From: DATMQA01 sp035566895
GTDB lineage: Bacteria > Verrucomicrobiota > Verrucomicrobiia > Limisphaerales > UBA8199
Direction of reading: 5' to 3'
Length of the DNA stretch: 32,385 nucleotides
NCBI GenBank assembly: GCA_035566895.1
Contig: DATMQA010000018.1
Span: forward strand, 1 to 32,385
Shown: positions 8,766-18,000 of the stretch, in pieces
Position numbering within the stretch: position 1 is the stretch's first letter
Layout of the letters: each line of letters begins with the position of its first letter
Made by a program: the position numbers and the translations under genes
The notes under the pieces: model-generated
Told to the model about the DNA's origin: nothing
The model's input: only the letters and a program-made list of their open reading frames with translations
Database searches by the model: none

Positions 8766-9878
8766 TCACGGCTTTCCTGTTCTCGGTTTGATGGCTTGTG
8801 CTTCCAGCCAATCGCAAGCCGCGGGAAGGACTTTCTGCCATTGCAACGTTTTTGAACGCGTCCAGGCATTCACACGCAGGCGCTCATAGGTCTCGGGCGT
8901 CTTCAAAATCCCAAGCAAACCCTCCGCCAGTGCCGCCGGACTCTCCGTTCGTGTCACAATGCCGGTTTGTCCGTCAAGTGTTGAGTCCACCAAACCATCC
9001 ACCGGGTAAACCACCGCCGGTGTTCCCATCGCGTTCGCTTCGATGACATTCAAACCCCACCCTTCGCGCATGGACGGGTGCACCAGGAAATGTGCGCCGC
9101 GAAGCTGAGCGTTCTTCTCTTCCTCGCCAAGCCGGCCGCTGAACGTCACGTGTGCTGATAATCCAGTTTGCTGGACTTGCTGCTCCAGTTGGGCTTGCAT
9201 TTCGCCAGTCCCTACTACCACCAGGTGCGCCTCAATCCCGCGCTCGAGCAGAATCCGCACAGCCGCGACCGCGTGGTCAACTCGTTTATTCGGCGCCAGG
9301 CGGGAAGCCACCACCAGGCGCACCGGTTGGAGCAACGGCTTGCTCTCCAATTCGGCCAGCGGCAGCGTGTCCGTACCATTCGGAATAACAGTTACCTTGC
9401 GCACTCTGTGGGCCTCGAGCGTCCTCCGAGTGGATTCAGAAGGCGTCCAAAAAGGGATTCTGCGGTAGAGCCAATGGGTCCACCGCTCCTGCCAGCGCCC
9501 GATGGTGCTGAGCGGCCAGGAGTAAAAAGCATCCCAGATAGGCCCAAGCACCTCATGGATATAAGCAATGCAGTTGGTGCGGCACCACCACGGGGCGAAC
9601 CATGGAATGCCGTGGTGCTGGTCGATGACCAAATCAAATGGTTCCTGCCGCCGGTACCACTCTATCGCTCTCAGAATGGAAGACCCCTGACCCCCGCCGC
9701 GGACCACGGTCATCTCATCGATCGGCTCTTGCCGTTGGGCCCCAGCGAACTCGTTGGCGAACCAATACACGTCGTGTCCTCTCCTTCTTAGCTCGGACAA
9801 GTAAGCCTGGGTGACTCGCTCCGCACCGCCGGCCTTCGGGTTCTTAGGGTCCCGCCAGTTGAGCATCAGAAAGCGCAT
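8766..9878 (-). CDS. Glycosyltransferase family 4 (GT-B fold)
   Basis: This is a 370-aa cytoplasmic or peripheral glycosyltransferase. The N-terminal half opens with MRFLMLNWRDPKNPKAGGAE, a common GT4 start with the acceptor-side glycine loop. The donor half carries VASRLAPNKRVDHAV and the nucleotide-sugar-binding E-x7-E region HPSMREGWGLNVIEANAMG. ATG 9878 is chosen because it begins this conserved start; an upstream TTG at 9953 would add 25 unrelated residues. The protein transfers a sugar from a nucleotide donor onto a glycan or lipid acceptor, probably in LPS or exopolysaccharide assembly given the adjacent rfaE2 and flippase. Donor and acceptor are not predictable. Confidence 0.88.
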   Translation of the reverse strand: MRFLMLNWRDPKNPKAGGAERVTQAYLSELRRRGHDVYWFANEFAGAQRQEPIDEMTVVRGGGQGSSILRAIEWYRRQEPFDLVIDQHHGIPWFAPWWCRTNCIAYIHEVLGPIWDAFYSWPLSTIGRWQERWTHWLYRRIPFWTPSESTRRTLEAHRVRKVTVIPNGTDTLPLAELESKPLLQPVRLVVASRLAPNKRVDHAVAAVRILLERGIEAHLVVVGTGEMQAQLEQQVQQTGLSAHVTFSGRLGEEEKNAQLRGAHFLVHPSMREGWGLNVIEANAMGTPAVVYPVDGLVDSTLDGQTGIVTRTESPAALAEGLLGILKTPETYERLRVNAWTRSKTLQWQKVLPAACDWLEAQAIKPRTGKP

Positions 9879-10126
9879 TGCGACAGCCGGACAGCTTGGG
9901 TGAACGCCGCCTTTGGACCCGCAGGTCTGATCGGGGTAATCATGACTGCCCAACCCGGGCCCTGAATGGTTTGAGCCAAATCAGGATCTTCTTGCGAGAA
10001 TTCACCCGGAGATTCTGTCCGGAGAGCCACTCGCTTGGCAACGATTTTCACCCGTAGTTTTTTCCGGAGGGTCGAGGTAGAGATAAACCACAAATAAAGG
10101 AACGCAGGATGAGCGAGCACCCACCC

Positions 10127-10783
10127 TCACAACCGCTGCATCTCCTCAATAAACTCCTTCGGCCAGCCTGGGACTTTCTCCCCAAACTCCTCCAGCCGCC
10201 GGTCCAGCTTCTTCCGCCTGTTCGTCACCGTTTGCACGTCGATCCCCAGCCGCGCCGCCAGGTCCTCTCGTTTCTCACAACCCTGGCACAGGCACAAAAA
10301 TAAATCCCTCAGCTCCGGCTCCCCTTCCAAAAAAGCGCTGCACTCCGCCACGAATTCTCGGAACCGCGCTTGCGCCTCGTGCCTGATTGCCTGCTCGGCG
10401 GGCGTCTCGTCTGTCCCCGGCACCCACTCCATAATGCTCCGGCCTTCCTCCCGCATCGCCCACGGCGTCAGGTCCTCCGCGTTCCACGTTACCCGCGTTT
10501 CCTTTCGCCGGTGATACCGATGCACCTGGTTATATACCAGCCGCATTAGCTCATACTTCAGCTCCTCCGCCGTATAATCGGCCTTCAACCGGCACTTCCC
10601 ATTGAACATCTCCGCCACCGCCTCGTTGACGATGCCCTCCGGGTCGTATCCTTCCGGCACTACCCCGCCCCATACCCCGCGCCATGGCCGCCGAGCCACC
10701 AACCCGCGCGCATGCCACACACTCTCGCCCCACAACTTCTCCCAATTTTCCCCCATCAACCTTGCCCGCAGCTCAGGACCCAT
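10127..10783 (-). CDS. Sigma-70-like (ECF-type) factor
   Basis: This 218-aa protein has the layout of a small sigma factor. A region-2-like helical block (about 40-105) includes GYDPEGIVNEAVAEMFNG and ELKYELMRLVYNQVHRYHRR. An acidic linker follows, then a region-4-like helix-turn-helix near the C-terminus (REDLAARLGIDVQTVTNRRK). It probably directs RNA polymerase to a limited gene set. No anti-sigma gene or membrane protein is next to it. It is divergent from the P1/P2 pair with 272 bases between starts, so it may control them (inference). ATG 10783 has only a weak ribosome-binding site. It could instead be a non-sigma DNA-binding protein with a related fold. Confidence 0.6.
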   Translation of the reverse strand: MGPELRARLMGENWEKLWGESVWHARGLVARRPWRGVWGGVVPEGYDPEGIVNEAVAEMFNGKCRLKADYTAEELKYELMRLVYNQVHRYHRRKETRVTWNAEDLTPWAMREEGRSIMEWVPGTDETPAEQAIRHEAQARFREFVAECSAFLEGEPELRDLFLCLCQGCEKREDLAARLGIDVQTVTNRRKKLDRRLEEFGEKVPGWPKEFIEEMQRL

Positions 10784-11055
10784 CCCTGTTTGGCAGCCGT
10801 TCTCATGCCATCAGACATTACTTCCTCCTCGTCCTCACCCTCGAAATCCTCCACGGAACCTGCGCACTTCACGCTGTTCAGGCACTATAATCATACCAAA
10901 TCCTATTCCTATGTATCTCGACTCAATTAGTCGTGTTTAATTTATTCTAAATTATTTTCTCCAAACATGGAAAATTCCGCCCGCTGCTCGCCATAAATAT
11001 ATAAGGCCCAAATTCGGCCGAAACATTAAACACATCACAAACTAGAGACCGTATC
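10784..11055. promoter_or_regulatory. Divergent intergenic region between sigma-like gene and P1
   Basis: This AT-rich 272-base stretch contains a perfect TATAAT at 10886-10891 (plus strand, no good -35), a small hairpin CGACT-caatt-AGTCG at 10919-10933 followed by T/A-rich sequence, a TA-rich run near 10995-11004, and a 10-base palindrome TTCGGCCGAA at 11013-11022 about 35 bases before the P1 ATG. The palindrome is positioned like an operator. Promoter calls here are tentative. Confidence 0.35.
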
Positions 11056-11481
11056 ATGAATATCGAATCGAAACTCCCCTCCTCCATAAAATCGGAAAAT
11101 CAGCCCACCCAAATACCCCAGCCCCCAAACTCCCTGGCTGGCGCCCTCCTCCTTAATCTAACCAGGGCCATCAACGCCCCCCAACCCTGGCATCCCCACC
11201 CACGCAACGGCAAAGTCGCCCGCCTCCCCGCGTCCACCCGCGACCTCATCAACGGCATGCTCGAAGACGGCCTGTCTTATCCCGCCATCATCGATAAACT
11301 GCAAACCGCCGGTTGCCTCCCCTATCCCCTCTCGGAGATGAACCTCAGCAACTGGTACCATGGCGGCTACCGCGATTGGCTGCTGAACAAATCCAAACGC
11401 GCCGGCGGACTTGCTATCCTTCAGCAACTGGCCGCCTCAAAAGCCGCCGCGGCCCAATCCACTAATCCAACAATCCACTAA
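11056..11481 (+). CDS. P1: short member of an unrecognised HTH-like protein family
   Basis: This 141-aa protein of unknown function contains, after a proline-rich lead (1-50), a ~60-residue block: NGKVARLPASTRDLINGMLE, then DGLSYPAIIDKL, then LSEMNLSNWYHGGYRDWL. The same block occurs in P2 (11506) and P3 (31321-31935). The pattern (I/V-A-R-L-P, R-D, N-x-M, D-G-x-x-Y-x-x-I, G, then N-(I/L)-(S/T)-N-W) resembles the helix-turn-helix start of phage Mu gp27-type (DUF3486) proteins, but I would not assign it to that family without a search. P1 is shorter than P3: it stops soon after the block, inside an octamer repeat that encodes STNPTIH. No Shine-Dalgarno is visible. P2 starts 24 bases downstream, so the two are probably cotranscribed. 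Confidence 0.6.
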   Translation: MNIESKLPSSIKSENQPTQIPQPPNSLAGALLLNLTRAINAPQPWHPHPRNGKVARLPASTRDLINGMLEDGLSYPAIIDKLQTAGCLPYPLSEMNLSNWYHGGYRDWLLNKSKRAGGLAILQQLAASKAAAAQSTNPTIH

Positions 11482-11496
11482 TCCATTAATCCATCC
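11453..11496 (+). repeat. Octamer tandem repeat at the P1 3' end
   Basis: Consecutive octamers ACTAATCC, AACAATCC, ACTAATCC and ATTAATCC, flanked by partial units, span the P1 stop codon and the gap before P2. The same octamer type recurs around the P3 3' end at 31201-31230 and 31303-31333 on the opposite strand. Confidence 0.75.
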
Positions 11497-11505
11497 GCTG
11501 TATCT

Positions 11506-12063
11506 ATGAACGAAACAAACGTAACTACCGAAACGTCCCAGCCCTCAACCCTCACCCCGCCGGCTCCAAACCTTCTGCCCGTGCTCGTCGCGCCCCAACC
11601 GCTCGTCCCGACCGCTCCGGCCACCTCTGCTGCCCCTGCCCAGTCGCAAATCGTCACCGTTGTCGAAGTTCCTCCAGCCGCCGGACCGCCTCGCAAAATC
11701 CGCCGTAACGGCCACATCGCCCGCCTCCCCAGGGACTGCCGGGACATGGTCAATCGTATGATTGCTAATGGCGCACACTATAACCGAATCGTCCAGGCCG
11801 TGGATGAATGCGGCTACACCGTGTCCGAACGCAACATCTCCAATTGGGCTACCGGCGGTCACCTCGATTGGCTCCGCGAACAGGCCGACGTCGCCCACCA
11901 TCACCGCATCCAGGACGCCTTGCTCGAGCACGTCCGGCGCGACGACCCCTCCGAGCTGCCCGAAGCCGGCCTTCAAGCCGCCGCCACTCGCATCTCCGAA
12001 CTCCTCGTCGATAAAACCGTCAACGGCAATCTTCCTGCTCCAACAACACCGCGAAGAACGTAA
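11506..12063 (+). CDS. P2: HTH-like family member, frameshifted
   Basis: This reads as 185 aa. A proline/alanine-rich lead (1-60) is followed by the family block RRNGHIARLPRDCRDMVNRM, ANGAHYNRIV, and TVSERNISNWATGGHLDWLREQ, then a helical region. The last ten residues (LPAPTTPRRT) look foreign: shifting by one base at about 12028 restores a helical, charged sequence (FLLQQHREERNKYLGRFREL) that resembles the same position of P3 (both share K-Y-L). The intact product would be about 273 aa. P2 is therefore either inactivated or decoded by frameshifting; no classical slippery heptamer is present. Function is unknown, with DNA binding inferred from the HTH-like block. No ribosome-binding site is evident. 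Confidence 0.6.
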   Translation: MNETNVTTETSQPSTLTPPAPNLLPVLVAPQPLVPTAPATSAAPAQSQIVTVVEVPPAAGPPRKIRRNGHIARLPRDCRDMVNRMIANGAHYNRIVQAVDECGYTVSERNISNWATGGHLDWLREQADVAHHHRIQDALLEHVRRDDPSELPEAGLQAAATRISELLVDKTVNGNLPAPTTPRRT

Positions 12064-12328
12064 CAAATACCTCGGTCGCTTTCGCGAACTCAACAAGTTC
12101 AAAGAACAGGAGGATCGGCAACTCCAGGCCTTCGAGGAGTGCTACACCGCGTTGCCCGCGACCGATGCGCCCAAGCCACAATTGCCGGCCCCCCAGGAAA
12201 CCAAGGCCCTCCCTCCCGCCCCTCCCGCCCCTCCTGCGCCGACAGAGGCCTCCTCTTCCAGTCAACCGGAAGTCCGCCCTCCCGAGCCGGCGACTTCGGA
12301 GGCCTCACCTCCGGTAAGTGGCCGGTAG
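12029..12328 (+). pseudogene. Out-of-frame 3' part of P2
   Basis: This frame continues P2 after a single-base shift: a charged helix (REERNKYLGRFRELNKFKEQ), then a proline-rich tail (PPAPPAPPAPTEASSSS) ending at TAG 12326-12328. It has no start of its own at the right place and makes sense only as the remainder of P2. Confidence 0.6.
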
Positions 12329-12329
12329 C

Positions 12330-12466
12330 TCCTGGAAGGTCCTGGAAGCCCCTGGAAGGTAGCTAAAGGTAATGCCTATCCACCACAAGCGCCGTCACTT
12401 CCACTGTACGGCGCTCGCTTCGGTAAGTCCTGGAAGGTCCTGGAAGCCCCTGGAGGGTAGTTAAAG
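12330..12466 (+). repeat. 39-bp direct repeat pair flanking a hairpin
   Basis: Bases 12330-12368 and 12428-12466 match at 37 of 39 positions; each consists of CCTGGAAGGT-type decamers plus TAGCTAAAG or TAGTTAAAG. A CGGTAAG heptamer precedes both. Between them sits an 8-bp stem AGCGCCGT / ACGGCGCT (12388-12415, 12-base loop). No reading frame explains the structure. Confidence 0.75.
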
Positions 12467-12539
12467 CCTATGCTCATCACCGCAACCGGCCCATCTCAGT
12501 ACAGTCAACACCCTGCCCGCTTAGCCGGAGCTCGGGCTT

Positions 12540-12583
12540 CGGGTCTCCCTCTCCCCTTCAAAAGGGGAGGGTAGGGTGAGGGG
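12540..12583 (+). repeat. Palindromic REP-like element, copy A
   Basis: The core CTCCCCTTC-AAAAGGGGAG forms a hairpin. The whole 44-base element matches the reverse complement of 31020-31065 apart from a 2-base gap and a few substitutions. It lies about 210 bases after P2 in the same orientation. Similar short palindromes are dispersed in many genomes. Confidence 0.7.
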
Positions 12584-12694
12584 AATTTCGCGCCGAGCGA
12601 GGGGTTTGCATTCTAAGGATGAGTTAAATCCCCGTCGCGTTAATGTGTGTTCATCTAGTCAATCTGTGCTTACATTCTGGGGAGGGTTTCATTT

Positions 12695-14899
12695 ATGGAA
12701 GAACAAATTCTGAGATTACTTGGCCGGAAGGATTATGTGCCGGCAAATGTGCCGGAACTGTTGCGGCATCTGCGATTACCGCCCAACCGCCAGCAGGAGC
12801 TGCAGCGGACGCTGCAGGGGCTTGAACAATCCGGGCAAATCGTCCGCATCAAAGGCAACCGCTATATTCTGCCGCGCGAGGCGGACCTGGTGCCGGGCCG
12901 GATCTCGATCAACCGCCAGGGAAAAGGTTTTTTGCAACCGGACGAACCGGGGTTGAAGGAGATCATGATTCCCGAGGAGGCGACCTCCACTGCGCTCCAC
13001 GGAGACCGCGTGCTGGCGCGGCGCAACGTCAAAGCCAAGGGGCTGCGTCCCGAGAGTCTCGAGCAGGAAACCGGAGCGGTGATTCGCATCCTGGAACGGA
13101 AGCGAAGCCAAATCGTCGGCACCTTGCAGCAGGGCCGGCAGTTTCTGTACGTGATTCCCGATGACCCGCGGATGCCGCACGATATTTATGTGCCGCCGCC
13201 ACGCGACGTCGGCCGTCCCGCCAACATCGGCGACAAGGTCGTGGTCGAATTGCAGGAATGGGCATCCCGGCATACCAACCCTGAGGGCGAAATCATCGAG
13301 GTGCTCGGCGCGCCGGATGCCGAGGGCGTGGATATGTTGTCGGTGCTGCGCCAGTATCAACTGCCACTGCACTTCCCGAAAGAGGTTTTGCAGGAGGCGC
13401 ACGCCATTGGAACGGAGGTCACGCCAAACGAATTGGTCGGGCGCGAAGATTGCCGCCGCCAGGACGTCGTCACCATTGATCCGGACGATGCGAAGGATTT
13501 CGATGACGCGATTTGTTTGCAACGGGTCTCGGCCGAGCAGTGGAAACTCTGGGTCCACATCGCGGATGTGTCGCATTACGTCAAACCCGGTAGCGCCCTG
13601 GACCTCGAGGCGCGCAAACGGGGCAATTCGACCTACCTGGTGGACCGGGTGATCCCGATGCTGCCGGAGGCCTTGAGCAATGAGCTCTGCTCCCTGAAAC
13701 CGAATGTCGACCGCCTGACCAATTGCGTCGAGTTCCTTTTGTCCAACGAGGGCCGGGTGTTGAGCGCCAGGTTTTATCCGGCGGTGATTCATTCACGGCG
13801 GCGGTTCACTTACAAGGAGGTCCTGGCGATTTTGCAGCGAAAGCCGCTCGATCCCATCGAGCGGATGTTGCATGACGCGCATGAGCTGGCGCAGAAAATT
13901 CGCCGGGCGCGCTTCAAGGCCGGGTCGCTGGACCTGGATTTTCCGGAGATGAAAATCCGCCTGGACGAGCAGGGTCGCATCGCGCGGATCGAAAGGGTGG
14001 AGAACGATGTTTCGCACCAGTTGATCGAGGAATACATGCTGCTGGCCAACGAAGCGGTCGCCGGCCGTCTGATGGCCCAGAACCTGAAAGCGATTTATCG
14101 CGTGCACGAACCGCCGGACGAACGCCGGCTTCAGGAATATCGCGAGGAAGTGTTGAGCCATCATGTGCCCTGCGGCGATTTAACCAAAAAGGCCGAAGTT
14201 CAAAAGCTGTTGCAGCGCCTGGGCACGATTCCCATTGGCGCGGCGTTGAAGATCGGTTTTCTCCGTTCGCTCATGCGCGCGCGTTACGCAGTCGAGCCGC
14301 TTGGGCATTACGGCCTGGCCAAACCAAAGTACACCCACTTCACCTCGCCCATCCGGCGCTATGCCGACCTCGTGGTGCATCGGGCTCTGTTTCAAAAGAG
14401 CCATGGCCCAACCCATTCGCTCAAGCAGACCGCCGAGCACATTTCCGACACCGAACGCAATTCGGCCGACGCCGAGCGCGACAGCAAGGATGTAAAGTTG
14501 TATGCCTTCCTGAAGGCCCAGCTCCAATCCCCTAAACCGACGCCCTATCCGGCACTGGTGATTGACGTGCGCAACTTCGGTTTTTTCGTGGACGTGCCTG
14601 GGCTGGCGATGAGCGGCCTGGTGCATCTCTCCAGTGTTGAAGACGATTTTTATCAGTTCGATACGGAGCGCGATCAACTTGTTGGCCGGCGGAGCCGGCG
14701 GGTGATTCGGCTCGGGGATAGGGTAGAGGTGCAGGTGGCCAAGGTGGACAGCTTCAAGAAGCAAGTGGATTTCCGGTTGGCCAAGGGTATGCGAAGCGAG
14801 CCGGTAGCGAAAGGCCGCGAACCCGAGCGGCAGCAACGATGGGGCCGCGACTCACCTCCGCGCCGCGATTTTGCTAGGCCCAGGAGGAAACGACCGTAG
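12695..14899 (+). CDS. rnr: Ribonuclease R (RNase II/R family 3'-5' exoribonuclease)
   Basis: At 734 aa this is within the usual RNase R range. A winged-helix-like N-terminus (1-70) is followed by cold-shock-type RNA-binding domains (about 75-215, e.g. GRISINRQGKGFLQP), the RNB catalytic domain with DPDDAKDFDDAI near residue 263 (the aspartates that bind Mg2+), an S1 domain (about 613-700, VRNFGFFVDV and GLVHLSSVEDD), and a short basic tail rich in R and K. It degrades structured RNA processively from the 3' end in the cytoplasm. A strong GGGGAGGG ribosome-binding site lies about 10 bases before ATG 12695. The gene is unrelated to the P1/P2 island on its left. Confidence 0.95.
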   Translation: MEEQILRLLGRKDYVPANVPELLRHLRLPPNRQQELQRTLQGLEQSGQIVRIKGNRYILPREADLVPGRISINRQGKGFLQPDEPGLKEIMIPEEATSTALHGDRVLARRNVKAKGLRPESLEQETGAVIRILERKRSQIVGTLQQGRQFLYVIPDDPRMPHDIYVPPPRDVGRPANIGDKVVVELQEWASRHTNPEGEIIEVLGAPDAEGVDMLSVLRQYQLPLHFPKEVLQEAHAIGTEVTPNELVGREDCRRQDVVTIDPDDAKDFDDAICLQRVSAEQWKLWVHIADVSHYVKPGSALDLEARKRGNSTYLVDRVIPMLPEALSNELCSLKPNVDRLTNCVEFLLSNEGRVLSARFYPAVIHSRRRFTYKEVLAILQRKPLDPIERMLHDAHELAQKIRRARFKAGSLDLDFPEMKIRLDEQGRIARIERVENDVSHQLIEEYMLLANEAVAGRLMAQNLKAIYRVHEPPDERRLQEYREEVLSHHVPCGDLTKKAEVQKLLQRLGTIPIGAALKIGFLRSLMRARYAVEPLGHYGLAKPKYTHFTSPIRRYADLVVHRALFQKSHGPTHSLKQTAEHISDTERNSADAERDSKDVKLYAFLKAQLQSPKPTPYPALVIDVRNFGFFVDVPGLAMSGLVHLSSVEDDFYQFDTERDQLVGRRSRRVIRLGDRVEVQVAKVDSFKKQVDFRLAKGMRSEPVAKGREPERQQRWGRDSPPRRDFARPRRKRP

Positions 14900-15003
14900 A
14901 GGTTAACGCGGGGATGCCACCAAACATAGCGTTGCGAAGCGGCGGTGAGTGCGCTGGGGGGTTTGGCTTGGCGGAAGCTCAAGAACCTGATAAGGTGCCG
15001 CTC

Positions 15004-18000
15004 ATGCCGCAGTTCGCTCGTCTTCGGTTGCTCGCCCTGTTATGTTTCTGGGCGGCGCCTTCGTTTGCCCAAACGGTCTTCCTCGATTTCAACAGCGGGG
15101 GACAATATACGGCCAACTTCAACCCTTGGAACGGCAACGGAACCGGTGGCAACGGCGGCAATTATTCCTTTGGGGAAAGCGCTTCTGCCGGCGTGAACGG
15201 CAGCGGCGGCGTCAGCGTCTTTCAGAGCAATGACACGACCGCAACTTACAAAAGCGGCAGTTGGAACTTTTCCACGAACGGCGCGACGCTCATCTTATCG
15301 ACGCTGCTCAAAGCCAACGGTCAAACCAGCGGGAATAAGCTCCAGTTCGGTATTCTCAACTCGAACACCAACGGGTTCAACAGCAACACCGGCGTCTCGT
15401 TCGAAAGCTTCCGCTTTATCCCCACCAGCGCCACCGTCTGGTCGCTACGCGAGCAATACCGCACCGGCAACGCGAACACCGAAACTATTATCAGCAACGT
15501 CAATGTCATCGCGGGTCGTTGGTATAAGTTTGTCGTCGGTTTGACCAACACCTCGGGCGCCTCGGGCAATTACAACGCCGGCTGCGCGTTCGTTGATTTC
15601 GGCACGGATGGACTGAGCCCCGGAACGAACCTCGCCACTTTTTCCACTATCCAAATTCACAGCACCGGCCAGGACATCGCCAAACTTGCCGCCGTGTGGC
15701 CGGGTCTGCGCGCCTACCAGAACGCCGGTGTTGATGCCTGGGACAATTTCCTCGTCTATACGCCCTCGAGTAAGCCCGTCATCACTTTTCCGCTGACCAA
15801 CACCACTGCGGTTATCGGCAAACCGGCGAGTTTCAAGATTTTGGCCGACGGTCCCGGCACGATTGCATATGCCTGGTACACGAACGGCACCCTGGCCGCT
15901 GGCGCGACGACTTCCACGTACACCTCGCCGCCAATCGACACCGGCTTCACCAATGTGATGGTGGTGGCCGGCAACAGCAACGGCCCGACGACCAACTCCG
16001 CAATCGTCACTCCCATGGTGGCGTCGCTGGCCGTGGTGACAAATGCGCCGGCCACCGGCATCCAGGCCGTCTCGGCCACGCTCAACGGCCAAGTGCTTTC
16101 GACGGGAGGCGATCCGCCGTCGATTACGTTGTTCTACGGGCCAACGGATGGCGGCGCCGACCCGGCGGCGTGGGCGGAGAGCGTCATCCTCGGTTTGCAG
16201 AGCGGCTCTTTTGCTCAATTTGTTTGGGGCCTGTCCGCGAATACGAGCTACTACTTCACCGCCCGCGCGGTGAATTCCGCCGGCACGGAATGGGCCTCCC
16301 CCTCACAACCCTTCACCACACTGATACCCATAGCAAAACCTATCACCGTGACCGGTTTTAACCGCGACCTTGTCGTGGAGAGCAACGCTGTTTCCAACAA
16401 CGGGTCCTACACCAATTATGCTGTCGAGTTCAATCCGGGCGAGGGCCGCGCTTACTACCAAAGCGGCCTGCCCGGTTTCGCCAACGGTTTGCCGGCCTCT
16501 GGCTCATTCTCGAGCTTCACCGGAGACGGCACCCTGTTCCAGTTCCAGCCCTATACCGCCAGCAACGCGCTGGTGCTGAGCACCGCAACCGGCGTCACCA
16601 ACGGGACACTGACAGTGCTCTCGCCAACGCCGTACAGCAGCGTGACTGTCCTCGCCAACGCCGCCAATGGCGATGGGGTAGGCACGGCGCCTTTGACGCT
16701 CAGTTTCACTGACGGCTCCAGCCTTAACACCACTTACAACGCGCCGGATTGGTCCAGCGTGTCGGCGCCCAATCTGGCTTTGCAGGGCGTGGACCGCCTC
16801 ACGCTCACCACTGGCGCAGCCACCGGCGCGCCGTCCAACCCGAGGTTCTTCCAAACCACGCTCAATCTGTTCGCGTTGCTTCCGACGAACAAACCGCTCG
16901 CCAGTCTGACGTTCGGCAAGGCGACCGGGACGATTGGCGGGCTGGCCAATGCCACAGGGATCTACGCCGTCAGCGGCGTGAAGAGCGCTGACGTGACGCT
17001 CGCCAGCATTACGAATCTGCCAGCAACAAGCATCACAGCGGGTGCAGCCTCGCTCAACGGGCAGGTCACCGCGACAGGAGGCGAGCCGCCAGCCGTCACG
17101 GTCTATTACGGACCGGCGGATGGCGGGAGCAACCCCGCTGCCTGGTCGAACAGTATCTCCTTGGGTTACCAGGGCGGGACGTTTTCGGTGGGGGTCTCCG
17201 GACTGTCACCCGGCATGACCGACTTCTTCACCGCCAAGGCGGTTAACGGCGGGGGTACGGTCTGGGCGACGCCTTCCAGTTCGTTCACTACGCTGCTGGT
17301 TCCGCCTCCGCTCACCGCCTATGTGAATCCCTTTCTCGGCACGGCTCCTGGCGGTGGCAACTTCGGTTTCAGCGGCAATTCCGGCGACACTTTCCCTGGC
17401 GCCGCCTGGCCGCGCGGCATGTTTCAGTTCAGCCCGGATACTCCCTCCGATCTGCCCGGCGGATATTACTACCTGGATAACACGATCAAGGGTTTTAGCG
17501 TCCGCCATTTTAGCGGACGCGGCTGCACCGTTTATCAGGACTTCGCCTTCATGCCGTGGCTGGGCCCGGTGACCACGTCGCCCGCAACCAGTGGCACGAC
17601 CTATCATGCCGGGTTTTCTCACACCAACGAAACGGCTGCGCCCGGTTATTATAGTGTTTTATTGGGCAACGGGATCCAGGTCGAGTTGACGGTCACCAAA
17701 CGGACCGGCCTGGCGCGATTCACTTTCCCTAACACGAATGCCGCCACGCTGCTGATTAACGCGGGGTCCAGCATCACCGGCACCACGCCAAACACATCCG
17801 TGACGATCGTCGGGACCAACCTGGTCCAGGGCTACGCGACGGCGCCCATCGGCTGCGGCTCGGAGCTTTACACCATTTACTTCGCGGCCCAGTTCGACCA
17901 TGGGTTCGGCAGTTTCGGAACCTGGAATGGCGGCGCGGTCAATGCGGGCTCGCGTTCGAGCGCCGGCGCGCAAGCCGGGGCGTTTGTCACATTCGACGCG

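Noticed and set aside
12015..12040. Programmed -1 frameshift site in P2
   Set aside because: No X-XXY-YYZ heptamer and the needed shift is +1; a plain indel is simpler.
12776..13792. 338-codon open frame on the minus strand
   Set aside because: Antisense shadow of rnr.
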